From Eleginops maclovinus (Eukaryota; Chordata; Actinopteri; Perciformes; Eleginopidae): DNA of 64,000 nt. Within the stretch, counting starts at the first letter, position 1. The number at the start of each line of letters is the position of its first letter. The position numbers and the translations under genes are program-made. The notes under the pieces are model-generated. The model saw nothing but the letters and a program-made list of their open reading frames with translations. It did not search any database and was not told the DNA's origin. Below are positions 1-13,500 of the stretch, piece after piece. The stretch covers positions 19,778,707 through 19,842,706 of the forward strand of contig NC_086354.1 of assembly GCF_036324505.1 (NCBI RefSeq), in the 5' to 3' direction.

Positions 1-1167
1 GGTTAACTCAGTGCACGCAAACTCTTTGCAGTGTCATGGGTTTGAAGCTGTGCCACATGTCACCGTTTCCCTCTTACCTGCTGCATGTCCTTCTATCCGA
101 TCAAAGCTTTGAAACATACTAATGGGATGACATCAACAATTTATCTCCTTTGGCCGTTATTGTTTATAAATCACAATTATATCCAGGTTGTTTTATCACA
201 TTCTGTGTCCTGTCAGGAGAGCCATAAATATGACAATATTATGAGGTCAGCGTTAATTAGAAAAAGATCTGTTTGAACTCCACAGAAGCCCAGTTACATT
301 AAAAGTAGGATATCTGTCTGTTCTTTCACTCCTCGGATTGAATAACAGCCTCCGTCAGATGATCTAACCAATTAGTGGCTTCGGTTGATTAATTGAGTGC
401 CACAGTGAGACGATAAAACAGCAGACGTCCTAGTCTCCGGAGGACGTTTTAATGGTTGGTGCACAACCTCAAGTACAGGCACATTTAGCAACCATCTCAC
501 GAGGTCAGCCAAAGGTTGACAGCGTTTGACCTTATCTATTTTTGAAAGGATGGGGCGATTTATCTGGGGTCTTCCGGCAGACTCCCTAGCTGTTTCTCAC
601 TGCTTTACGGCGGCATTAAAGCCTCATCCTCCTGTTGGTGCTGCTCCAATCAGACTGCCGTCTTTGCCAACGGCACGGCTGGGATTTGGCGGTTGGCCAG
701 ATTTCCTATGCTCCATGTTTCTCTCTGTTGTGACAGAGCACAAGGTGGATGGTGAGGACATGAATGCCAGGAGACTTCTTGTAAGCCGATAGAACGGCTC
801 GCAGAATGTCACGCTGCAGACCTGATGGCGTTGCATTGTTTGCTGCCATGGCAACAATGCATGCTGGAGGGGGGATAATTAAAGGAATTAAATGATAATA
901 CACATTTGTGTCTATTCCAGTAGGAAGCAGAATGATACTGCAACAAGGCCCTCCACCAAAAAGTCAGATCCAATTAGCTAATTGTTCTGGCTTTGCAAAG
1001 CAGTGAATAGCTATAGTTATATATACACGTGCAAGGCTATTGGACGGCAACGAAAAACTGTCTTTGACTCCAAACCACACATAGGTCACTATATCAATCA
1101 ATATTTAAGGGTCTTTGAGTACTTAGTATATACATTAAATGTATTATATTTAGTATTGTATTAATGG

Positions 1168-1430
1168 TGGGCGGTGGTGGCGAAGTCCATAGGGGCTTGG
1201 CCTGGGAACTGGAAGGTCACCAGTTCAAGTCCCCGAAAGACCAAGTGCCACCGTGGTGTCCCTGAGCTAGACACTGGTTACCTACACTGCTCCCCGGGCG
1301 CCGTACATAATGGCAGCCCACTGCTCCTAACACTAGGATGAGTCAAATGCAGAGACCGCATTTCGTTTTCCTAGTACTAGTACTCTGTGCAATGACAATA
1401 AAGTTGAATCTTCAATCTTCATCATCTTCA
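1168..1430 (+). mobile_element. tRNA-derived SINE, near full length
   Basis: The head carries an A-box-like TGGCGAAGTCC (1178-1188) and a B-box-like AGTTCAAGTCC near 1222, as expected for an internal Pol III promoter. A body with CTCCCCGGGCGCCG follows, then a tail ending TGCAATGACAATAAAGTTGAATC and an imperfect (TTCAATC/ATCTTC) repeat. A second, nearly identical copy lies at 40914-41155 inside the netrin gene, and a more distant reverse-strand relative at 15960-16224. The tail resembles fish LINE-mobilised SINE ends; the family name was not assigned. Confidence 0.85.
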
Positions 1431-1570
1431 TGTTATTATTTACCCAATAATATACTATAATTATTATAATTATTTAATGTACATTATATTATTATTGTTA
1501 TTATTAATAATAATACAATAATGTTTATATTAATTATAAACGTTATTTTATATTATAACTAACTTATAAC
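1420..1570. repeat. AT-rich low-complexity tract
   Basis: Runs of TTATTA, ATAATA and similar short AT motifs directly follow the SINE tail. No coding or structural signal was seen. Confidence 0.6.
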
Positions 1571-2899
1571 TGTTTCTGTTTTATTATATTTATGGTCTGT
1601 AGCCTGTGCTTTTACTTTTTTCCCAGGGTACCATTTCAACAGATGGTGGCAGTAATAACCCAGAAAATGTAGGATGCTTTATACAAAGAGAAAAAGGATT
1701 ACATTCTAAAATCTTGTATAAAAAATAAAAGTTTCAAATGATGAAAAACAGACTTTTCAAAAGTTCTCAAGTTTGAAAGGGTCTTGCGGTCACACACAAT
1801 GCATTTTGGTAGGAAACACTGAATCCAAAGAAAACCCTCTTTGTTTACAATGAAATCTCCACAGGGTACCTTTAATCTTCAGTGTCCCCAGTGGCGCCAG
1901 AGGATGGAATTACAGAACATTGAGAATTCATATCCCCTGTTACCCAGGAGGCAATTATCCCCCGTCCCACTGGCAGAACAATACAATCAATCACTGTAAT
2001 TTCATTTGATCCTTTGGCTGCTGCCTGTTTATGCCGACAGAGTAATAAGTTTAATCTTTATCATACGCTTATCGAAGGCATAACAAATAGAGAGGGGCTT
2101 TCAAAAAACCTTTGATGAAATGTTATTACACAGAATGAATCATTGAGATGGGTTAAGATTCGCTCTCCAATCTAGTTACTGCCGGGGCTTGCACGGTCCC
2201 AAAAAGCATTTCATACTCTAATAAAGAGGAGTGAGGAGGAAAGCATAAACAGGGCAGGAAGCTGAATGAGGGGCTCCACATGCCGTCAACACTCACTGTC
2301 TTCTCAAATTGATTCAATGGACTTCAAATTGACCTCATACTCAGAACTGGAAGCTGAAATTATCTCTAACTTAATGTTGATATACTGTATATGCATATTA
2401 CTGTCTTCCAGGTAATGTACATGATGAAGTACTAAGGTTATATATATAAACTGAACATCTGTAGCCGCCAGTTTGTTTTAAAAATTAAGTAATTTGTTTA
2501 AGCAAAGTGGTTTATTAAGTCTCCACTGTGTTTGTTGAAGGAATTACTGATTTCCATATAAAGCTTATGTTGTGCTTGAGGCAGGTTAGCTAAAATACAA
2601 TTGTGAGTCTTTAGTTCAACCAGAGAGTCTGTTTGGATATTCAAAGACCAGAATAAGATCCATTATTTAGTGTTAAACGAGGCTCTTGTTTTGATGCAGT
2701 ACAAATCTAACTGCTGGCAGAGTTTGAACCATAATTAACTTGGGCTGCAAATTAGATGCACCGCTTGTTGTGTGCTAATTGCTGAGGATTTATTGAAGCT
2801 AGTGTGGGAGGGGAAGGGAGAAAAGGCAGCGAGAGGGAAAGAGAGGTGTAGTTGCTTCCAGACAAATATAATGCGATTAACAGCCAGTTGCCTTTGCAG

Positions 2900-2965
2900 G
2901 GAAAAATTCTGGCAACGAGCAAGATTGGCTTCTTTCCAAGTGATGCTGTGAGGCCATGCCCATGT
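2900..2965 (+). CDS. vav3: VAV3 exon: end of first SH3 domain
   Basis: Flanked by CCTTTGCAG on the left and GTAAGT on the right; 66 nt, phase 0 to 0. It encodes 22 residues, [22 protein letters not shown] in two parts ([10 protein letters not shown] then [12 protein letters not shown]). The [12 protein letters not shown] string is the conserved last strand and exit of the N-terminal SH3 of VAV3. It is too short, and open in too small a frame, to show up as an ORF. Confidence 0.88.
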
Positions 2966-5544
2966 GTAAGTGTGCATATTTTTCGTGATCAATAAGACAC
3001 ACTGAGTGTGATTACAATGCATTCAGTGGATAATGGCTACTATTGATGTCTTGCCGCTGAAATGTAAGGCTTTTCAATTGCACTTTTTCGCTCTAGAAGA
3101 CTGATTTTAGCCATTAGATGTGGCTTGAATATCACATTACAACAAATGACCTGCACCTCTGTGTATTGACTCCATTAAAACACCAAATAACCACAATTCT
3201 TTTCAATGCCAGGTTCCAAAACCTGTCGATTACTCTGCCCAGCCCTGGTAAGTGATAAAAACAAATGACTGTAGATTGCTTGCAACAAACACAAGTCATT
3301 CCTACTCGAGTTTATCCATTGCATTGACTGTTTTCATCCTCATGTTTAGAATGATTTATTGCTTTGTAAGTGCAGTAGTTGTTTATGGGTGTTTCAGGTT
3401 TGCAGGGCCTATGGAGAGATACCAGGCAGAGGTGGAGCTTCTGGACCGAGGAAACAGCACCTATCTGATTCGACACAGGAGTAAAGAATGCACTGAATAT
3501 GCCATCAGTATAAAGTAAGTGAGACGATGCCTTGTTTTCCATTATTTTCAATACTTAAGCTACAATTTACACTCACCTCAGTTTACCAAGAATGGTGAAA
3601 TAAAAACAACACACGCAGTCTGCAGCAATCTTGTCGGCGAAAACACCTTAATGTTAGAGGCGAGAGGCAAGAATCATTCAAGCAAACCAGAAGCCCATAT
3701 GCAAATAATGGCTCTGTACAACACTGGTGTGGTATCTGAAAACAAGCTGCTCATCAAATGTTTAAAGTGGATGTGCTGCACCAGAAGGAAGCCATGCTGT
3801 GTTCAGATCTGGCCAATGAAATACAAGAAGTTATGATGATCATATAATCATGAGAATGGAAAAAGGTTTGCCTGATCTGATGAATCACGCTTGATCCTTG
3901 AATGCAAATGATGGAGAGACAGAGTTAAGATTAGAGGATTTTTTTTATCCAAACTGCAACAAAACAGGGTTTTTTCTCACCCTTCTGTATCATCTAGTCA
4001 TGAAGCAAAGAGGTTAGCACAAGTTTTGAGGAATCTGTCTCAGAGCTGCAGGAATAGAAGTAACCCAGTGTTATATTTCATCATATTCCGATCTTTAAAC
4101 GTTAATAGATTATCCTTATTAACTTCAAGCCCATGACACAGTCAGGGCTTTGTCCTCATCATGGTAAGACTTCCATAACTAATCAAAACAAAATAATTGA
4201 TGAATGGGATTTGTTATAGAAGTAGCAGGACAATGAGTCAGAACCGAGGCTACGCTCGAGTTTACTTTGTTAACTTTAGTTCATATGTGAGCTGACAAGA
4301 TTAGTTGTTGCTAAAATCACATGAAGCCTGTAGCAGGACTTTGAATTTGCGATAACATGAGCTGAGTAAGAAAAATACCTATTGGTCAGGTCGGCATAGC
4401 AGTAGCTGTTTATGATCGTTTATGCTCTCCGTAGAGTTTTTAGGCATAGAGACCCCCTTGAAAAAGACAGTCCAAAAGATTTGTTTGTTATTTAAATTAT
4501 TTTAAACCCAAGTGTATCTTGTATAAACAATGAATCGGCAATAGTTTGTGTTCACACATTGCTTTTACTGATTATTTTAGCACTTGAAAAATTATTTTCA
4601 GTGACAAATTTTCCCAGATAATTCGCAGACATTGCACTTGCAAGTTTTTATTGGAATTATTTAGTACAGAAGAAAATAGTCGCAATGAAAACTGGTGCAA
4701 ATAAGGATCTGTTCCTGGAAAGACTAGTTGCTGTTGTCATCTTTAGAGACTCAGAGCATCAAACAAACTGTGCCACAACTTTATTACAGGTAGATTCTTC
4801 CTGTGTTAGGGCATCAGGGTTCAATAGGTACATCATACCTTAACATTAATTGTAGTTTACCCTGAACGTCTGCTCAGTCCACACATCTCAGATAAATGCA
4901 GCATTGGGAAAGCTGTGGAACTGATCATTTCTACCATCTACATATTGTCTGTCTACTCTGCTCAGACACATTTTCAAGGAGAGCCTGATAGCTTTGCATC
5001 ATACTTTTTGCCAATCTTTGGCTATCAGTCTATGAAATGTATTTCAAAAGACGGCTAGAAACGCACTTGAATTGTAGATAAAACTTTGAGTCCCTTTAGG
5101 CTTTAAAATGGCTGCTTTATCTGCCAGTTGAATGTGTCGGTGAGCTTCTTTTGAAATGCAACACTGGCCATTTAACTGGTGAATATCTTTAAAGCTACAT
5201 CAAAGCTTGTTCAGTCTTATAAAAAGGAGGGGAGAATTGAGACCTCCTGACATGACATGACGGCTCTCCGAGATTATAACGATTGAGGGTGCACTCTGAA
5301 ATTGTGTTTGGATGTTAGGACTATTTAGACAGTGACACACCATTCCAGCCCATTTGGTTTTGGTGGACTCATACCGTCTTTCATTCAAAGCTTTGATGTA
5401 CAGGGCCAGTCTCTGAACACTCCAATCCTAATTGCCTGTCTCACTGCTTAAGATCATTATCAGGATGGCCATTTGAGATAATGGAGCTTTTATACAGAGA
5501 ACTGCTACTAATCAACTGGAACTGTCTAGTGTCAAACACTACAG

Positions 5545-5615
<71 letters not shown>

Positions 5616-8600
5616 GTGTGCGTGTGTGTGTGCAGCCTTGGGAGCCTATAGGAGGAAGGAAAGACTCACCAAACAGGGCTCATTTGTCTCCCTGTGTCAC
5701 GCACCGTATAACTCAACACACATCAATAATGTATTACTGGCTGTATATTCATAATGTATCGGTGAATTTGCAACATGATCACATTCTTCTCATACATACA
5801 CTGCATTGGGAGATTTAAGATGTGGATCCATCTCTGGTGTAACATGCACATCACCATGTGGGTGACATGCGATGTGCAGCCCTGTGCCTGCAATTGGCTT
5901 GACAGCACATTCCCAGTGGCGCCGTACAGTTTGCATGTTCAGAGACGTGTGTATGTATTTCCAAGGTCGGACCACACTGCGGTTTTAAAGAGTAGGTAGC
6001 CTAAGATATGATCCTCACAAGACATGTCATTATTTCATTATGTTATTATTGCCCCCATATACATTACTGTATGTTTTAAGGTATTGTTTGTGACATTTTC
6101 TTATCTTGGGTAAAGAGATCACATCCACAAGGTGCTTTAATAAAACAATCACATGAAAGAGAACACAGAAAGGTAAAGAAAAATAAGAAGAAAATCCACA
6201 GCGGATTAATCATTGCTTGACAGGGAATAGTAGGAAAGCTAAAGGTGTAATTTATAATAATATTACTGTCAGAGCCCTGTCAGTGTGTATGTTGTGTGTA
6301 TGGCTCATTCACAAGGCTGTCTGATACACTGATATGGAAGAAAAAAGGATTATTGTTACGCATTACATCTTTGATTTCACTGCGATCAGACAAAATGTTG
6401 AAATTTCCAAAGTATTTTCCAGGGGTAAAATGTTTCCGCATAGCCATATTTCAAATGTAGTAACATTTTCATATATCCAGGATTGGAACTAGGGTTTGCA
6501 ACATGAATTAAGTATATATTTGTGTCATTATTTTCCTTTTGTAGGGAATTTTTTTAGTTAACAATCTGCTTTCAAAAGATAATTAGATTGTAACAATCGT
6601 TTTTATTGGTTCAAATACTATTTAAGGGAAAACAACGGAAGAAAGTATTTTAATCATGTTTTTTTTTGTGGCAATTACTTCAAATGTTTAGCTCTTAATG
6701 CCTCCAAACTGATTTTTAATCCAACAGTCGTAGAAAGAAACCCCATGTATGTAATAACCACTCACAAGTCATGTCCCCTTTAAGGCATTATCTGGAATAA
6801 AGAGCCACCAGCAGACACTGGTATACAGTATTAATTCATCTTACGTTGTATCTCTCTGCTGCTTCTATTACTATCTAATGTGAGCGAATTTGATCTGATT
6901 TTGACGGCAGGGAAAACCCAAGGTGTTCTTGTCAAACAAAGTTGCCTAGCTCTGCTCAGCATGGCAGCCGACAGTCAGCTGAGACAGACCTTCGTGATGG
7001 TTCGCCACAGAGACTGGATTGATGTGGAAGCATGTATAGTTGATTAGCAGCCCATGTCTTATTCATCCTCCACAGGTTCAACGATAAAGTCAAGCACATT
7101 AAGATTCTGACTAAGGATGGCTGCTTCTACATCGCTGAGAGCCGGCTGTTCAAGACTGTGCTGGTAAAGGTTTTAACTTTGTATGGATATTTGTGCCCTA
7201 TAAACTACTGAAGCATTAATGAGTATAATCATTTTGACATTACATTGCTTTCGCAGCACTCCCTTGAGATAAACCCCAAGCATGCAAGAGAAAGGTTTAC
7301 TTTTGTTTTGCACAAAGATATAATATGTCTACTTGTGGTTTAATTCTACATTTGTGTGTGCACTTGCAAAGCTACATGGACATATTGTTAGCAACTGCCT
7401 CTGGTATTGTATCTCAGTAGCTAATATTAGCTAGTTTCCAGTATTTGCACTTACACTGGGTAGATAAAAAGAAATGTTGCGGTTGGTTTCCCTACTCATA
7501 AACACCTCCTCTGTACTGCCAGCTGTTTTACTATTAAGATCAAACAAGCAGTTACTTCCTTACCAACCTACACACCCTTGTCTTTGCATTTATTTCTATA
7601 CATTTGCGCACAATAGCTTCTTTAGTAAGAGTTTGTTTTGTTATGTTGTGCTTGTTTGACACAGGACTTGGTGGAATACTACAAGCAGTACTCACTAAAG
7701 GAGGGTTTCAGCAGTCTTGACACCACTCTGCAGGTCCCCTATAGGGAGATGTCCAATGGAAACATGCCAAAGACCATTACCAAGGCTGGCAGTGGTGAGT
7801 GTGCTTCAAAACAATCCAGATACCCTCTGTGAGACTCCCTGACACAGGGAAAGGTTACCAGATAAGATCTGATCTTGATCCAGGTTACAGTTGAAAGTAA
7901 TTCCACGCATTTGTTTGGAGAACTGTAGAGCTGGGTTTACAGTTCAGATGAAGTAAGATGACTGAGTTTGCTCTCAGAGGTAGACCAACTTGAAAGTCTT
8001 TCCCTGAGGCAGTTTTTAGAAACTGATATTTCCCAGGTCATTAAATATAAACAACAAAACAGCTGAAATCAGTATTTTACTTGCTGTATTTCTTACTACA
8101 GACCAGCTAATGTACGGTATGATCTTACTTATAAGAACTATGGAAAGATGTCCCACCTAACATTATGAAACTATAATGACAAAAAGCATTTGTCTAGCTG
8201 TCAGAGACTTAGGTTAAACGTGTGTCTTAATACCTGAGGCAGTCCCATCTGGGATATTTGAGACATGCTAGAAATATTTAACAGAGTTTAATGAGCTAAC
8301 AGGATTCCCAAGGGGATAGCGCTGGTGGAAAGAAAGCAGCAGTTTTTCTTGGGAGACATGCCTCTTAAGTTTTGCTTGATTGAGCCTCAACCATTTTCAT
8401 ATAAGGTATGGGTTTGGGTTATGAGGCTATCCATGCTATGTGACTGACCCCGTCGCTTTCAAAGAAGATGTTATATAGAATTATTGTTAAACTCAAATAT
8501 GAGAAGCTTTCACAGTGTATGATTGAAGCATGCAGCCACGATAACATTGCTAAAGTACCGGTTACTTTGTGCTGAATAGGTCAGTCTTGACCGTGAGAGG

Positions 8601-10482
8601 TAAAGGAGCATCTCTGATTTCAAACTGCAGGTTTCAACTGACATGAGTAAATACACACTCAAGCTTAAATTCAACAAGACCGGTCCCTGCGTGATTACTG
8701 GCCCCCGGAGACAGATGCACATGCTCATTCACTCTGAGGAGGCATGTGAAGGAGAAAGGTCCTGAGGAAGAGGAAGAATAGAGAAAGAGGCAGGTTAGCA
8801 ATGGAGAGTGTGAGAGGGCGACAGAGTGGACAGAGTGAAATTGACAGAAGTAGGGGAAAAAGCGAGATAGGTTGAAAGGTAGGGGAGCAGGAAGAGGTGT
8901 AAGGAAGAAAGATAGGGGAAAGGAAGGGACAAGTTTAGGGTTGAGTGAGAAAAAACATTGATGTTAGAAAATGAAAGAGTGAGCTTAATGACAAGGGGAG
9001 GGATAGAGAGTGTAAAGAAAAGAACGGAGGTAAAAAGACAAAGAGCACGATTAGGAAAGAGTCATCTGGAGGCTTTTGTAGTGGAGTTAATAAACATTGA
9101 AACTAACTAAACTCTTTTTGCACTACTTGCAGTGGAGTCAGCTAGCCGTGTTTTGCACCTCTAAAGCTTAACACATAGTTTTCATGTATTTAGACCAAAG
9201 TGTAAAAACAGCATTTCATGGGATTTTTTGTTCCATAATTATTTCTCAGCTACATTACGAGACTCCAGCAAGTTGTTGTGCTTGGCCAAGGATCCAACAC
9301 CTGACTCTTGTGGTATATTTATCTTACAGACAATAAGATGTTGAACCATTTCTGGCTGCCGAACTGTACACATCACATTACAAGCCAGACCACCGCCCAA
9401 TCAGATCCAATGTATTCCTTGTGATTTTGCATCTTGATATTAACCTTTTTTTCAGTATGAAGAAAATACAGATGTCATTCTAATAGCAAGTGTAAATTAT
9501 GTAAACAAAGACACAGTACGGAGAAGGCAGGGGGGGGAAAGATAGAGGAATAGACAAAGACAAAGAAGGGAGTAGGAGAGACAGTGAGTGGAATAAGGAG
9601 CCGTGGCAGCTCACCAGGCTTGGCAGGGAGGTCCCAGTTAGGGCCCAATGCCCCCAGGCAAGCACCAGGAGCCTGCTCCTCCAAACGTCACGCTCCACAC
9701 GCTGCTCGGCTCCGAGATGGCTTCACAATTTTCCTGACAGGACATGACATTTCACTTGGGCTGGCAGCGGAGGAAACTGTGTGACATCCGCCTGCTGACA
9801 CACACCTGGGGGACACCCCTGGTCCAACTGAGGCACTGCGCCTGTTTCCACAAAACTGGGAAAAGTTTGCAAATAGGATCTGATGTAAAAGAGCAGAAAG
9901 CAGCTGGAGGTAAACTGTCTCAACTTAAAGAGAGATGTACGCGTAAACAACCACAGTCGCTGCAGCAGAGGTAAGCAGGCGACGCTGGAACAAAGTCAGA
10001 GTTGGCCTTTTGTGTCTGTTCGGATGTAAAATTCTGCTACATCCTTGTCCCTCTGCCTCCTTTGGCAGCGCCGCTCTCCCAGCGCATCACGCTTCAAAGC
10101 AGCTCTGCAAGAGGTGTGTTTGTGCCTCGCTGCCAATCAACGCGCTTCCTTCTGTGTGAACGCCTTGACAGACCTGGCATTGCCTCAGTGCATTCTGGGA
10201 TAGATTATTGTTGCCTTAAGTCGTCCACCCCCATAGATAGACTTAGTGTGGGCACCACGTACTCTGTCTGGTAAACAGCCTCCATGGAAAGACAGATGTC
10301 ATTCCAAAAACAAAAAGCACACACAAAATGGTTTGAATCTTAAAACAGACATACTCAGAGCGAACGCAAGGCTGAGCAAACAATCACAAGATGCAGAACC
10401 ACCGAAAAAAGGCATCAGAATTCTGGAGTCATTTGTTTAGAGGAATCCCAGCCAGCAACTTTAATTAAGTCTGACTGAGTGC

Positions 10483-10547
<65 letters not shown>

Positions 10548-13500
10548 TGTGATGGATGGGAAACAATTTAAAAATCATCAGTGTTTTAAAGATTCACAAT
10601 TTTGTGATCTTAAAAAAATGTGAATAATCTTCAGAATTGAATAAAGAAATAGGGAACATATTATTGGATGCCTGGTTTGAAAAGATGAAACTGCATCAGT
10701 TTAATGAATACTTTTTTTTGCATTGCGTCTTTATACAGTATATACAGCACGAAGTACTCAGATCTTTTGCTTATGTTTGAGTAAATAAAAGTTGTGGTAC
10801 CACAGTGTAGAAACACTCTGTTACATGTCTTTGTTGTATTCAAAATTCTCCATAAGTAAAAGTAAAAAAAGTTAAATATTAGCATTAAAAAGTTTTTATA
10901 GCACAAAAGTTTTAAATGGTAAACATTTTATTATATTCATTGATTCTTTATGTGTTCATCACTTTATTTGTTACACTGGTAAAGGTGGGACTTATTTCTT
11001 TTGGCATAATTCCTGCCGTGTAGCTTTTGAGTCTCCTTGAGGGATCAATTTGTTTTTATATTAACATTTCTTAGTACATTATGAAACATTATTTGTTCAT
11101 CACGAATTACATTATAAAATCAAATTCTAACAGCAACTAAATCAAATAAATAAATGTAATGGATTAAAGAGTACAGTATTAGCCACTGAATTGTAGTATA
11201 AGTATCAGGAAATGGAAATACTCAGTACTACTTCCGTACAGTACCTAAGTTAGACGCTTGGGGATTGTCAACCACTGTGTATATGTATATATATATACTT
11301 GTTTGTTTATACTCTGTGCAGGTATCTTGTCGTGTGTGTGCACTATGGTCAGACAAACAGTTGACATCTATTGGCCTGCATTTACTAATCCCTGTGGGCA
11401 GAGGAAGGAGTCATGTAACCATATTTTTGTGATGACAGCAGGCGGGTTCTCTGAGTGTGAGGGGCTGCTGGCTCAGATGGGATTTCATATGGGAGCAGAA
11501 GTCTTTGGCTCTGCGGTGTAGATGTTCTTGTCATTATGCCGTGCTGTGCCCAGACGTATACTTACCCCTATACTGTTGCTCTGGCTCGCCTGGTCTGAGG
11601 CTTAAAAGGTTCTTATTGCTGTGTTATACAGTATGACTTGCGGAAGATTAGAAGCTACAGTATGAATCCAGTTCAATAAGCTGTTACAACAGCTTCGACT
11701 CTTGTTGGGAACTGCAGGGATTTGCTTCAATTGAGCCACGGGCATCAGTGAAGTCAGCCGCTGCTGTTGGGTATTAAGTGGGCGTTCACAATGAAAGCAG
11801 CCATGATGTTAACCTAACACAAATAGGCTGCCTTGGTTGGGTCATGTTGCTTCAAGTGCCAGTGGAATGATTTCAAACTACAATCCAGGAACGCCAGTTA
11901 AAGTGACCTTTAAAGGCTTATCAAAGCCAAAACACTGCATAGAGGTTTGTTATAGTCTGAAGCAAGGTTTTACATCTCTCAACCACAATTGTTTTACTGG
12001 TCAACATAATCATTGTGAAGAAATGTGCTCTTCAAATTTGATTGGCCAGTGAAGCCTACTGTGCTGGTTCGACTTATTCTAGACAACCCTGTGTGCTCTT
12101 TTTTATAGGACCTCAGCATTGGCCTCATGCAAAGAATTTAGAAGGCTTTATTCTTCCATATAGGGTCGGTCCTTGGACACAGTATTTCAGATCCTCCGAA
12201 AGGTGTTGGAAGGGCCTGAGATCTTCCACACCAAACTTTGGAAAACCATTGTTTTACAGACCTGGCTTTGTGCAGGGGGGCATTGTCATGTAGAAACAGG
12301 AAAGGGCCCTCTAAAACGGTTACCACGGAGTTTGAAGCAATAACACCTAACTTTAATAACAACTAAGGGGGGCATAGCCCAAATAGTTATGATAACTGCC
12401 CAAGACCAAAGTAAGATACTTCTGGATATACCCTTAAGTTAAGGATCTATTTTTGCCACTCAATAACCACCTTCAATTGGACAGTATTTTCTGAAAATAA
12501 TGTGTGTGTGGTGACTGAAGCTCTAACTGTTTTGCCCTTCACTCTCCGACGCGTCCTTGATTTATTCTTGTTTTTGACTTTGCCAACTTTTCCTCTATCT
12601 CCCTCTGTTTTTACCCTGCTTCATACCCTCTTTCTGTCAAACTTGTGTTAACTTTGCCTATGTTCTCTCTTTGCTCCCACTACGGCCTGAATCCCCCTCC
12701 CATCACTCGCTCCGTTTCTCTGTAGTTCCTCTTGGCGGCTGCAGCTTTGTTCCTCCCTCCTCCTCGCCTTTCTGGTCAGGTACAGGAACATCTTTTCTAC
12801 TCTCTTCGTCTCTCACTTGCTGTATGCCCACATTTCCAGGTTTCCAAAGACAAACTGTCTTGTTTTTCCTGCCTCTGTTAAATAATGTATTCTAATGATG
12901 CCACTTTTACGTCATTTTCCAACCCTAACAAGTCATCATTTGGGAAAAAAACATTCACGTCAGCTTCCTGTAACTCTGAATAGGAAACAGTGCGAATTTC
13001 TGACAGCTCTGATATCTCTGGTGAAAATAACTGCAGAATTATCAACAACACAGTGGCAAGGAAATGCAAAGCCACCAATGCTAGCATTTACATCTGACCC
13101 AAATACTATCAATTTAGATCATTAAAAGGGAAGAAATACAGTCTTTTGGTACACATAATAAAGGTCTAAGATTACTCTGCCTTTGTGTGCATGTGCATGA
13201 ATTGTATATGCGTGCATGTATGTTTGGGCTTAAGCTTCTGTTTTGGCATAATGTGCCTGTGTGTGCATGAGGGAGTAAATGTATTCCTTTCATCCAGCAC
13301 ATTTTCCCATTTGTGTCCCCTGAATTTTTATAGATAAGGTAAACAAACCTGTGCACACCTGCGTCACAAGTGAAATGAGCCCTGACCTGCATGCGTAGGA
13401 AAAACCTTGTATAACCTGATAAATGCTCCTTTTAGAAAACTTTATTGATATAAAGACATCAACATGATAACCGATGACCTGTCATCTCTACTGTTAGTGT

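Larger units (their letters stand above)
1..2899 (+). other. VAV3 intron (3' part); no exon seen
   Basis: The exon that should precede 2900, carrying the start of the first SH3 and ending in a Trp-Gln before the intron, was looked for by motif and donor site and not found, so it probably lies left of the window. The stretch holds a SINE at about 1168-1430 and an AT-rich low-complexity stretch at about 1420-1570. Otherwise it is unremarkable intronic sequence. Confidence 0.7.
7795..12725 (+). other. VAV3 intron
   Basis: About 4.9 kb of intron. It holds a purine-rich tract (about 8750-9060), a GC-richer unrepetitive block (about 9590-9880), a TG repeat (10485-10546), an AT-rich interspersed-repeat-like stretch (about 10735-11250) and a Tc1-like transposase fragment (about 12205-12350, minus). 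No additional VAV exon was recognised. Confidence 0.75.

Noticed and set aside
2735..3022. 95-residue minus-strand open frame
   Set aside because: Antisense shadow of the VAV3 exon at 2900-2965.
5548..5818. Two overlapping plus-strand open frames of Cys-Val repeats
   Set aside because: They translate the TG microsatellite and have no homology or splice context.
9590..9880. GC-rich block in a VAV3 intron, considered as an alternative exon
   Set aside because: No splice-site pair of correct phase and no VAV-like peptide in any frame.
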